The translations under genes were made by a program, and so were the position numbers. From Ichthyophonus hoferi (taxonomy: Eukaryota; Opisthokonta; Ichthyosporea; Ichthyophonida; Ichthyophonidae): a DNA stretch of 22,512 bases. Positions within the stretch are counted from its first letter, which is position 1. Each line of letters begins with the position of its first letter. Location of the stretch: NCBI GenBank assembly GCA_002751075.1, contig NAOQ01000084.1:63573-86084 (forward strand), in the 5' to 3' direction. A model generated the notes under the pieces. That model saw only the letters and a program-made list of their open reading frames with translations, was not told where the DNA came from and made no database searches. Below, piece by piece: positions 1-9,196 of this stretch.

Positions 1-28
1 ATATATATATATATATATATATATATAT
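1..28. repeat. (AT)14 microsatellite
   Basis: The window opens with a perfect AT dinucleotide run of 28 bases that may continue to the left. It lies beyond the 3' end of the bZIP gene and has no coding role. Confidence 0.95.
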
Positions 29-103
29 CTTAATCTTTCTTTACCAGTAAGGAAGTCCTACAAAATGCAGTGCCAGGACCACTAAATTCAAATCCAAAAC
101 ACT

Positions 104-109
104 TTTATT
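104..109 (-). terminator. Poly(A) signal AATAAA downstream of the bZIP gene
   Basis: TTTATT on the plus strand reads AATAAA on the minus strand. It lies about 100 bases past the stop codon of the minus-strand bZIP gene, a reasonable place for its cleavage and polyadenylation signal. The hexamer is common by chance in AT-rich DNA, so the support is its position. Confidence 0.5.
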
Positions 110-206
110 CTTAGAATGAATATTTATCATTCCCTCCTTTTTTGTTCGCTCATATCTTTTCCCCATACCTCCCAATCTCCTTCTCTACATACCCAACATA
201 CCAAAC

Positions 207-1508
207 TTAACACTCCAGTTTGAGTATTCCCCCCATTACACGAGGGAGAATCTGTCTCGGTGAGGGGCCTTTAGTAATGGAAGGGGAATTAAGAAGGTGA
301 GATGATTGAGTTGGAGAGGGGGATACATTGGGAGAGTTAAGGTTATGAAGTAGCCCTGACACATAATTCACAATAGGGTTGGCTCGTTGTGTAGGCACTG
401 CAACATTTGGTTGTGATTCCAGTGAAGCCAATGCATTCTGCAACACTTGTTGTCGTAAGTATAGTACCTCTGACTCCAAACACATAACCTGAATGCGCAA
501 TTTTTCTGCCTCTTCCATCTTCTCTTGCACACGGGCATTCAACTTTGCCCTATTCTGTCTCTTGCGAGCTCTTGCTCGGGAGCTCTCCTGTCTACACTTT
601 TCCAGCTGGTCACGGGTGCGATGACGCTTAGGATGAGTACGCACCTTGGGAGAGGTTACCTCCTCGACACCATTAACCGCTTCTTTTACTGGGCTGCAGG
701 GTGTGGAGGATTTAACGGGCTGTGTCACCATGGGAGTCATCTCTCTCTCTGATACCCTTTTGACACTTTTTCCAGGTGGGAGAAAAGATGAGAAAGCATT
801 TTGAAGTAATGCTCCGGCAGCTGAGGCAGATGCCTTTGCTGACACTAATGGATTGCCTATATTCCTAGCGAAATTAGACAAGGGGAATGTAAAATACGGA
901 GAGGGCATTTCCACGTCCTGGGTTCCCAGAGAGACAGGAACAGGTATCGATCCTGAAGAAGTAATCGGGGCTGGGGCCATAAGGACATCGGGAAGGGGTC
1001 CTGCTGTTAGGAGAAGGTTTTGTGACGCCAAAACATCAGCTGTGGGATAAGCACTTCCAACCATCTCTGGAGTAATCGGAAGTGTGCTGGTTGATAAGCT
1101 CGAGATGGGATTGATAAGGGCGGTGGGCAAGGGAGGAGACAGGGGGTTGGCCACACTGACAGGATTAGAAGGTTGACTAGAAAACAACCAAGGGAGTGAA
1201 TTCTTGAACGACTTTGCTGCCGTTGCATTTTCGTCGAAATCGTCAAAAGAGGAAAGGGTGGAGAAACAAGACACACCTGTAGGAGGGGGTAATAGTAGAT
1301 CCATATCTTCAAGATCTAGTGCTTCAAAGTTGTCAAACATACCATTGTCTCCTGACAGAGAAGAATCTGGTATGGATTGGGAGCCTTCATTGCCACAGCA
1401 TGGGGGTTTAAGGCCAGATGTATTTGTTGTATTTGTTATATCATGGACATTAAGAAGACCAGTTTCCCCGGTTGGGAAAGGTATTTCGAGATTATGGTCA
1501 GAAGGCAT
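207..1508 (-). CDS. bZIP transcription factor, intronless, atypical basic region
   Basis: Predicted nuclear DNA-binding transcription factor of 433 residues read from one uninterrupted frame. It is by far the longest open frame here and clearly richer in GC than its surroundings. Seen in the sequence: an acidic/hydrophobic stretch at residues 55-73 (FDNFEALDLEDMDLLL) and another near 86-93 that look like activation regions; a long Ser/Pro/Thr-rich middle; a basic region at about 294-317 (QLEKCRQESSRARARKR); and a leucine zipper. The basic-region arginine R313 is followed ten residues later by L323, the normal bZIP spacing. Heptad d positions are L323, K330, L337, L344, L351, N358, and the a positions are V, A, V, V, V. 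The usual invariant Asn is Cys305. The string LEKCRQ...RARK resembles CREBL2/REPTOR-BP (LERSRQ...RARK), which also lacks that Asn, but those proteins are much shorter, so I give no gene symbol. The start is the first ATG of the frame. The C-terminal tail after the zipper (about 360-433) is Ser/Pro/Asn-rich. Confidence 0.9.
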   Translation of the reverse strand: MPSDHNLEIPFPTGETGLLNVHDITNTTNTSGLKPPCCGNEGSQSIPDSSLSGDNGMFDNFEALDLEDMDLLLPPPTGVSCFSTLSSFDDFDENATAAKSFKNSLPWLFSSQPSNPVSVANPLSPPLPTALINPISSLSTSTLPITPEMVGSAYPTADVLASQNLLLTAGPLPDVLMAPAPITSSGSIPVPVSLGTQDVEMPSPYFTFPLSNFARNIGNPLVSAKASASAAGALLQNAFSSFLPPGKSVKRVSEREMTPMVTQPVKSSTPCSPVKEAVNGVEEVTSPKVRTHPKRHRTRDQLEKCRQESSRARARKRQNRAKLNARVQEKMEEAEKLRIQVMCLESEVLYLRQQVLQNALASLESQPNVAVPTQRANPIVNYVSGLLHNLNSPNVSPSPTQSSHLLNSPSITKGPSPRQILPRVMGGILKLEC

Positions 1509-2492
1509 TATTAATAGTTCTCTGTGTATCCATAACTACTCAAGAAATCAAGAAATTACAAATAGTATTATTAAGCTTGCAGAAATTAAAATAAATAATA
1601 ATAACAACATAAAATTGACTCAAAATACAACGTTGTTTGTAAATACTTCGTATTGAAAGACTGACGGTTCAATTATGTAGTCGCGGTAATTATCAGAAGT
1701 ATGAAACTAAAAATTAAAATTAAAATTAAAAATAGGTCAGATAGAAAATGCCAATCAAGCGTCCCTTCAACTTTTTTAAGCATTGGTGTATCATTAGTCA
1801 TTTGCCTAAACCTGACGTAAGCAGAGCAAGTTTTTGATTGATTAATAATAGCTATGTATAGGTGGTAACCAAATCCGGGTCAAAGTGAGTGTAATATAGA
1901 CAAACACTAAGTAAAATGCTGAATTATAATCATTTTTTAATTTTTTAAATATATTTTTATGTATCATATATAATTTTGTATAGTTATAACTCGGAGAAGA
2001 AAATAAACTAACAATATCATTCATAAATATTATATCTATCGGTTTGGGTTAATCAATGAAAACTGATGTCATTCCAATCAACTTCCCATATATAAATAAT
2101 CGGGAATTATCTCTATTCAAATAAGGAATTTATAAAGTCTCTAAAGCAATCATTTGTTTTTCTAAATATTTTTAAACATTTCTCCCAATGGGGGTTTTAC
2201 AGCGGAAAATTAAAATGTAACTCCGCACTTAATTTCTCCATGCCCATAATTGGACATTTCCACTAACTCATTATGGCTGCACATATTATATAGACCCTAC
2301 CCTACGCAACTACAGTTGAGTAAATATTAATATACTCGTCAATTATATCTATCCATTATAATAATGATAAGTTAATATATATATATATATATATATTTAA
2401 AGAGTTAATAAACTGTATTTTTTATTATTAAATAATTAAATAACCAGCCATCTCACAAGTATAATATATTTAGATGTATGTACAGATCCATA

Positions 2493-2531
2493 TTTGCTTC
2501 AAGTTGGGGTAAATTTTTTTCTTGAAGCAAA
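2493..2531. repeat. Perfect 11-bp inverted repeat with 17-base spacer
   Basis: TTTGCTTCAAG at 2493-2503 is exactly reverse-complementary to CTTGAAGCAAA at 2521-2531. With one mismatch the pairing extends outward by about three more pairs. The spacer ends in a run of T. The element could fold as a hairpin in RNA or single-stranded DNA. No gene sits close enough to suggest a role. Confidence 0.8.
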
Positions 2532-5500
2532 TGTATTGGTGACTAGCCATTACTGGACTGGTTACTAAGGGAATTACACCTTGAAAATAAGTTATTTATA
2601 GGTACAGTGTTAGGTAGTAAAAAACATTTAATGTGCCATGTTAAACAATTTCTGCAATATTATATATATATATATATATTGTTATTGATATTTTTTAGAC
2701 AATTCTTTACGGTCTAATAGAATTTCAATCAAATGTGTCCATATTTTCCTTATCTACCATTTTATTAAATTTAGGTGATTAACTTTAAAATGCATATGGG
2801 GCCTATTCATTGGCGGTATGCATTTATTTTGATCAATAAACACCTGAATCCACTTAATCACGGTGTGCAATCTGAACTATGTTTGGTGTGACTGACCAAC
2901 TCTCTCAATGATCTGAGAGTGGTTAACCAATGCACAAGTCTACGTTACAAACGGAAACTTAGAAACCGTGTGCGTGCGGAAGATAAGGGGATGTACCGGA
3001 GATATTTGGATTGTTTTTAAAAAAATAGATTTAAGCGACTTTCATACGCAAATCTTCCCGTATACAAGCAAATAGTATCCAATAACAACAATTAATTAAG
3101 ATCTGCAGTATGCTAGTCATTATCCAGTTCGCATGTTCAGTATTTGATTGAAATTGTTATTAGCCTAGCTAGAATGGTTATATGGGTATGAGTATGGATA
3201 CACACCAGGTACATTTAATTATAAAAATTGGGTGGATCAGCAGTTATAATTTTAAATTTTAAACCAGCCCTAGTCTGTCTGCCTAATGATATTAGAAATA
3301 AAACAAATCTATTTAGTCAATTGCCAGTTAATTTTTTACAAATACACAGTTTAATATTTTATTGGTTAGTATTATCCAATACCAAAAGACACATTTGTAA
3401 GTGCTTAATATTATTGGCAATTATTGTTACACATAGTTTGAAAAAAGAGCTGGCGCATAATAAAATATATCTTAGCCTATAGCTAAACATCACACAATCT
3501 AATTCATCGTTATCATAATACGCACGCGTCTGAATCAGGGTTGGCCAATGAGGATCCTCTATTGACTTATAAGAAATATTTTATCTAACAATGTAAAAAC
3601 ATAGGATGGATTTAGATAACTATATTAATGATTGCTGCTTTAAGCAATCCCAATCCGATTGTAGCAAAATATTGCAACAATATAATTTAGTTACACAAAG
3701 GCTCCAAAAAAGACGAAAGTTAAAACATCCTGATGTGTATATAAGGATACTAGCAGTAGCAATGTTAGTAACGAGCTAAAGTCAAGGTACGCGACTTTTA
3801 TAGCGACTAAGATCAATCAGCCTCTATTATTGCAAGCAGTAAATATTTTATAACACCCTACAATAAACTATTCAACATTTCGATTTCTAAAGTAGCCTTA
3901 GTACTAAATTGGACCTACTCGATAACCCTCTTAATTCCCTTGTAAAGAGTACTAACCAATACATTACCTACATTTAAGCATCATCAGTGGCATTCCAACT
4001 CTAGTTTTAAACCCTCACTCCAATCAGCACATCCTTTCGTTCTATTTTAGAGTCTCTGTCTTCCTGAATATTTTATGTTATTATATTTTCTATATATTAT
4101 TTTTTTCATTTGATCATTCCATACATTAAGGCCCCATATTGGGAGCGGTCGGCCTGTACAGTTCTACATTTTATGCTGGTAACTTTAGAGAAATTGATGA
4201 ACTACCTTAATTGATTCGTAATACGTCCAATTGGAAATATGCCTTTAGACACATTGATGATAGTAATCGATTACTAAGAAATACTATCTATTGATAAATT
4301 ATTACTAAACAGTAGATTAATAGCATGTTTTCCGTATGATTTATCTTATGTTGTGATACATCTAAGTCAATTCATTGGCATGCAAATGGCATGATTTAAT
4401 TGGTTTATACCTGCATGTGGTAATCTTATGACCGCGCTACCTATCTGTAGCTCTTCCAGTAATGGTATTGGTACTAAAATAATGTGTTATCGACTTGTAC
4501 ATATGGATTTTTTAGTTGTGAGTGATTACATATTTGGTTCTTTTGATCAAGAGGCTCTGTGTAGCTTATACTGCAATAATGTTCTATTTTTTAAAAGAAT
4601 TATTAAACACTAAATAATAATGGGATAATCTAGATAGAAAGATAAGCCTTAACGAAATCCAATAGATGCAACACGAAGCAACACGAGGTTAGAGCCAGAC
4701 AACCGGCGGTAATGGATGATAGGATGATAGGATGATAGGACAATGACGTAACTCAAAAATACTCGTGAAACGTTAACATGAATTATAAATCATACTAAAA
4801 ATAACGAAGTAGTTAGTATATTTGCGCGTCGTTAATTTTTTGGTGAAAAAATGAGCAGATATATTATGTGGCTTTCGTATTTCCTTATCTAGATATTTAA
4901 ATATCAAGATAAAGCCACCAACTAACTCTACAAGCATCATAGAGATTCCTTTGCATATAAGTAACTCCAACTTTTTAAAGCAAATTAAATAATATACTAA
5001 ATAGTACATGATTATTTCATCTTACATGGGAATTTATTTATTATTAGAATATTGAATTTTTACTGCTTAATAGAATAATAAAAAAGTCTAAATTGTTTCA
5101 ACGTAATTAGGTATTAATGCATATTTTTTAAATGAAAAGGTTTTAAGTAGTTTCCTGAACTTGGTCATGATCAGTTTTATAAGCCCAATATGGTATAGTT
5201 TGATTCTCACGTTGTCTTACACGATCGGACTAATCTTGAATCTTATTAGTTAGACCTTAACATCATTTGGTCCTTTCAACGTAAAATATGTTTACACCAG
5301 TGCAATTATCAGACATCACCAATCTTCTTCATCATACTTCACTCCAGAATTGGAAAGAGGAAATCTTCATTATGTGCTAACAATTTAACTGGAAAATTTG
5401 TTTGTGCTACCCTCCTACTGCACCAAGTAAATTATCGTTAGTAATAACCACTAATTACTGCCTGATGAAGCATTATACTGTGCATACCTTCACCATTTTA

Positions 5501-6243
5501 TTAGGCCTGGTGAACGTCATAATGCCTCCATCTGACGATGCAACTAACTCATTACCATATTGCGCTACTACTGAACATTCCATCAATCACACCTATGATA
5601 TTTTAGCAGAGCTTAAGCCTCACCACTCTCAAATCTGAAACACCCACCCAATTTCTCAAAAGATATACGGGTCTAGCTAACTAACTGCCTTGAGGGATCT
5701 GCCATAGAAATTCCAACGTAAACCCGAGCTCTACATGTTATTACTCTATTAGCATCTAGATCCAACTTTCAACCATCCCTTGATTCATTTCAAATCTATC
5801 AACAACTCACTTAGCTGACTGTTTCCACAGCCAGGGCCAGAGTAGAAACCACCGTGAATGAGTATCCACAGGTTATTCAATGACCAGCAAACATATAAAT
5901 AGATATCAGAGGCATATGTAACACTTACGATAATTACCATGTCGGTATCACACTGATCTCACATTACACATATTACTCTAGAATGCTTGCTCGACAGGAA
6001 AGGTTTAAATTTTGACAAAACGTTTTCACCCTCCAGAAGTGACTGCCAGCCCCTCACTCATCAAATGATGTCACAAACGAGGAGATTGAAGTCACCTCCC
6101 GTTCCTCCGAATTGATGGCTACAGATTACTTAATTAAGACAATGTTCTATATGAATTATAAAAAGGCAGAGGTCCCCATGCATATATACATAAATGAATA
6201 TTGATTCTGCCTACATAACACGCTAGTGTACAACATTTAAGGA

Positions 6244-6373
6244 GATGTCAAGATTATTATTTCTAATCAGGAATCATGATCACAAGTGATCATGTTACTT
6301 GCTACTGTTCCTGATTATATCGCATAATCTTATAATTCCCAAAGTTTTTATGATTTCAGAGCAGCACCAAGAG
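6244..6373 (+). repeat. Dispersed repeat, copy A (pairs with 17181-17305)
   Basis: About 130 bases align along most of their length with 17181-17305 in the same orientation. They share blocks such as TATTTCTAATC, GATCACAAG, TCATGTTA and TTCAGAGC. The differences in the middle are mostly C/T or A/G exchanges. This suggests two old copies of one interspersed element, perhaps a short non-autonomous transposon. Neither terminal inverted repeats nor a coding region could be identified. Copy A also contains a nested palindrome that copy B largely lacks. Confidence 0.65.
6265..6316. repeat. Nested palindrome inside dispersed repeat copy A
   Basis: AATCAGGAA at 6265-6273 pairs perfectly with TTCCTGATT at 6308-6316. 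Between them CATGATCAC (6275-6283) pairs with GTGATCATG (6286-6294) across a two-base spacer. The result could form a cruciform or branched hairpin. Confidence 0.8.
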
Positions 6374-7439
6374 TCACTGATACCTTTTTAATATTTGATT
6401 GGCTGCAAGTAATTGCTGTAAGTTATTTTATTGAGTTAATTGAATTATCAGTGTAGCACCAAGCTCTAAACCAGTAAGATTGTTGACATATAATTCATAA
6501 TCAAACTTAACTAAGAAGGAACGTCTTCTCTCTGTAGTAGGAAGTAAATATAATAACAATAACTAAAATAATGAACTGTAAATGTGCAGTGGGCAGCGTG
6601 CACTTTGGTTCCAACGGTGTTTAATATGGTTAGAAAATACTACTGTTTATTTACTTCAAAACAATAACATGGTGGTGATCCAAACTGAATTAGTCTAACA
6701 TGGTCTCAAAACCAGGTGTTCATTAGGAGTTGAAAGGACTTGCAACCGATTCGTACCATAGGATGCACTGACAGGGACAGTCAGTCATAAATATTTCGGG
6801 CATGCTATTATTATAGAATACATCTTTATGCATCTAAACAAGTTATCATGTATGTATATTGTTATGAGACCGTTGACTTAATACTTTAATTAAAAATATA
6901 GTTTTCAGTAGAAATAAAATAAACTAGCACATCGAATATGTCAATGAACACGGACCTGAATCTATCAGGAACATGACACCACATATAGTACATAAAAATC
7001 TACGCTATGCAAAGTTTAGAAACTTGGTTTCTTAGTTATAACAACTATAAAAGAAAGCTAACCATGTTAGCATTTCTTATGGTTCTAAATACATACAAAA
7101 TTAGAGACAAGCAGTTATCCAAATAAATAAAGCAATTTGTTCAGACTCGATCAAAAGCTTCAAATATTACTCCCTTAATATTATCAATCCTAAGCCAATT
7201 GATTTTGCCCCAGAAAAAAACTCAAGAGGTATCAGATATCATCTGGAGGAAGCTTTCATTCTAAATGAAGCCCGTGTTGGAATGAGCACATAGTTTAGCC
7301 GAAACCCTGCAGTTTAAGGGAACAAATCATTTATTATTGGCTACACGGCAGGAAACTTGACTATTATTGGCTAAAAAGATAGCCTATTGATAAATGGAGC
7401 GATTATTCTAGTTAAGCGGATATCGTTCTCCAATGCGTA

Positions 7440-7640
7440 GATCGATTTTGTCAATGCATAGTATCCGATACGATAATGAATGCAACTGCGTTAGCTACAA
7501 TTGGCACGCACACCGGAAAAGTAAAAAAGAAATTGGCAAAAACGAATAAAGGCCCCCACCGCTCCCACGTACACGGCCCCCGGCACACTTGCTCGCACAT
7601 ACGTGGTAACAGTAGCAAAAATGCAAAAGCACTCGTAGTA
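7440..7640. other. GC-rich, CpG-containing block
   Basis: About 200 bases stand out from the AT-rich surroundings by their GC and CpG content (stretches such as GGCCCCCACCGCTCCCACG). A plus-strand frame starting at ATG 7476 stays open through the block, giving a basic, His- and Lys-rich peptide (for example GKVKKKLAKTNKGPHRSHVH), then enters the repeat downstream. CCACGTA at 7565-7571 is mirrored by TACGTGG at 7600-7606. It could be the 5' part of an unrecognised gene or a promoter-like island. No family could be assigned. Confidence 0.4.
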
Positions 7641-7663
7641 CACAAAACTTTGCATTTAATTAT

Positions 7664-7943
7664 TGTAGTAATAATAGTAATAATAGTAGTAGTAATAGAG
7701 ATAGAGGTAGAAATAGAGATAGAGATAGAGATAGAGATAGGAATAGGAATGGGGATAGGGATAGGAATGGGGATAGGAATGGGGATAGGGATAGAGACAA
7801 GGATAGAGATAAGGATAAAGTTAGAGATATAAATATAGAGATAGGGATAGAGATAGAAGTAGAGATAGAAATAGGGATAAAGATAGAGGTGGAGCAAGAG
7901 ATAGGGATAGGGATAGAGATAGAGGGAGAGATAAGGATAGAAA
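7664..7943 (+). repeat. (TAG/TAA)n then GATA/GAGATA simple-repeat array
   Basis: A short run of TAG/TAA triplets passes into about 250 bases of interrupted AGAGAT, AGGAAT and GGGGAT hexamers. Two plus-strand frames read it as alternating Arg-Asp and Arg-Asn. The minus strand gives Ile-Pro and Tyr/Leu repeats, which I regard as shadows. The RD-reading frame changes near 7825, as expected for length changes in a microsatellite. Confidence 0.9.
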
Positions 7944-8428
7944 TAATGTAGGTAATAATCGCATTATTGTTGTAATGTCTAGTACACCATTGGCACTTAC
8001 ATACGATAATCAGTGTTCAAATCTCTCGCTCGCTCGTAAGTCAGAGAACTATCTACTAATATTAAATTATGACAATAGTTATTATTTACATCGTAATCAA
8101 GCACCCCTTACTGATCGGTCTCATTGTGAAATTTCCACGATAGCACCTAAGCAAATTAAAGCTTCGACTCCTTCTGAATTAGAACAGAAGTATAATTACT
8201 ACAGCCAGTTAACCAGAGAGTCAGTATACGCGCATTTTATAGAGCCTTTACCACAACAACTAAGCATTAAAGACATTAGATTAAGTGGCTATTACTACCG
8301 CTGATCCAGCAAAATTAACCGCTCTACAATATTTAGTTGGATATCTCGAAACCCGTGGGCAAGTCAGTAGAACTACCACAAATTTTTGTAATAACCAATC
8401 CAGAGACAGCAGAAACTCGAAGCTTTAA
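7825..8428 (+). pseudogene. Possible RD-repeat protein gene fragment, frame-interrupted
   Basis: The frame is open from just after a stop at 7822-7824 to the stop at 8302-8304, about 159 codons. The first 40 or so residues are Arg-Asp repeats of the kind seen in disordered nuclear and RNA-associated proteins. The following 110 residues are non-repetitive and of mixed composition (for example TPSELEQKYNYYSQLTRESV). The only ATG lies after the repeat, at 7975. A second frame, one base further on, is open from 8300 to 8428 and reads ADPAKLTALQYLVGYLETRG, as if one coding region had been broken by a single-base change near 8300. A GTAAGT donor-like site at about 8035 offers a splicing alternative. 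No family recognised. It may be a decayed gene, an exon set or a chance frame beside a microsatellite. Confidence 0.2.
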
Positions 8429-9196
8429 AAAGGTCTTGGCATTCAGTTATCATCAATGAGGTGATCACGGGAAGTTAAATTACTTGTAATAAATTATGTT
8501 TTTTTTATTCAAAAGACTGGCTTGACATACAGACTCTTACAGGGCGGAGGTCAAATGGAGTTTCCTACTCTATAGGTCGTGATGCAGTAAGCCTTGACAT
8601 TATCACTAACAGTGTATGTGGAGAATTATATGTTCATGCTATGATGTGTTTGTGTTAAGACAGGAATATTTTATTAATTTAGGTAGTTTTTACATAGCTT
8701 TAAGCATTTAATATTATTAAAAATTATATTGCATGTAGCCTAGAAAAATAGTTAGTGTAATCTATTGATGTTAAACGGCAATAAAAGATTCTATTAAAAT
8801 AGAAACAGACAGTGGTTGAGATTCTGCGACTATGTAGTAAGCCAGTTCATATTAAATGTTTTAGGGCATATAACTTACTGCTTAAGCATCCTGCCCAAGG
8901 CAGATCCTGCTGACTTCTTTAATAATAAAAATGTTTGAGTATATCTGTACTCCGTGTATGCAAAGGGACATGTTAAAATGCTTCTTAATTTAATATTCTC
9001 TCTCCTTCTAAACGAATATAGACCACTGGAACGCTGTTGTCTCTACTTATTATTCTCACCACTTTGTAAAACAATTTCGGGTACTACTTTTTTTAACTGG
9101 GGGTTTCTACTACTTTGCTTGAAAATGGAAAATTGACTATCATAGTGGATAATTAAGTTGCGTTATCAACCTATACAAGTGAGGGTAATATATCAA
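8429..9196. other. AT-rich spacer without supported genes
   Basis: No repeat array, RNA gene or convincing coding segment was found. A 60-codon plus-strand frame at 8954-9136 is within chance expectation. Confidence 0.5.

Larger units (their letters stand above)
1509..7440. other. Long gene-poor AT-rich interval
   Basis: No gene with a recognisable domain was found here on either strand. The interval holds the presumed promoter side of the bZIP gene, AT microsatellites (about 2375-2396 and 2658-2679), an inverted repeat at 2493-2531, an 8-bp tandem repeat GGATGATA near 4714-4739, and one copy of a dispersed repeat at 6244-6373. Short open frames occur, for example a 57-codon ATG frame at 3606-3779, but their number and length fit chance. 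A segment of somewhat higher GC at about 5300-6130 has open frames broken at short intervals and could be an old unrecognised insertion. Confidence 0.6.

Noticed and set aside
1204-1656. 150-codon plus-strand frame opposite the bZIP start
   Set aside because: It is a shadow of the bZIP coding region that runs on into AT-rich sequence; composition changes abruptly at the bZIP start codon.
2909-3059. Locally GC-richer segment with two overlapping plus-strand open frames (one reads NLETVCVRKIRGCTGDIWIV)
   Set aside because: Neither frame has a start codon or a convincing acceptor, and no family is recognisable. It may be an old insertion or a lone exon, but the sequence does not decide.
3606-3779. 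57-codon ATG frame on the plus strand with a varied, basic composition
   Set aside because: At this base composition dozens of frames near this length are expected by chance in six frames. No splice context or domain supports it.
5402-5638. 78-codon plus-strand frame in a pyrimidine-rich segment
   Set aside because: Length is within chance expectation and the peptide matches no domain I know.
7451-7897. 148-codon minus-strand frame with Ile-Pro and Tyr-Leu repeats
   Set aside because: It is the reverse reading of the GATA/GAGATA array; the periodic residues follow from the repeat unit alone.
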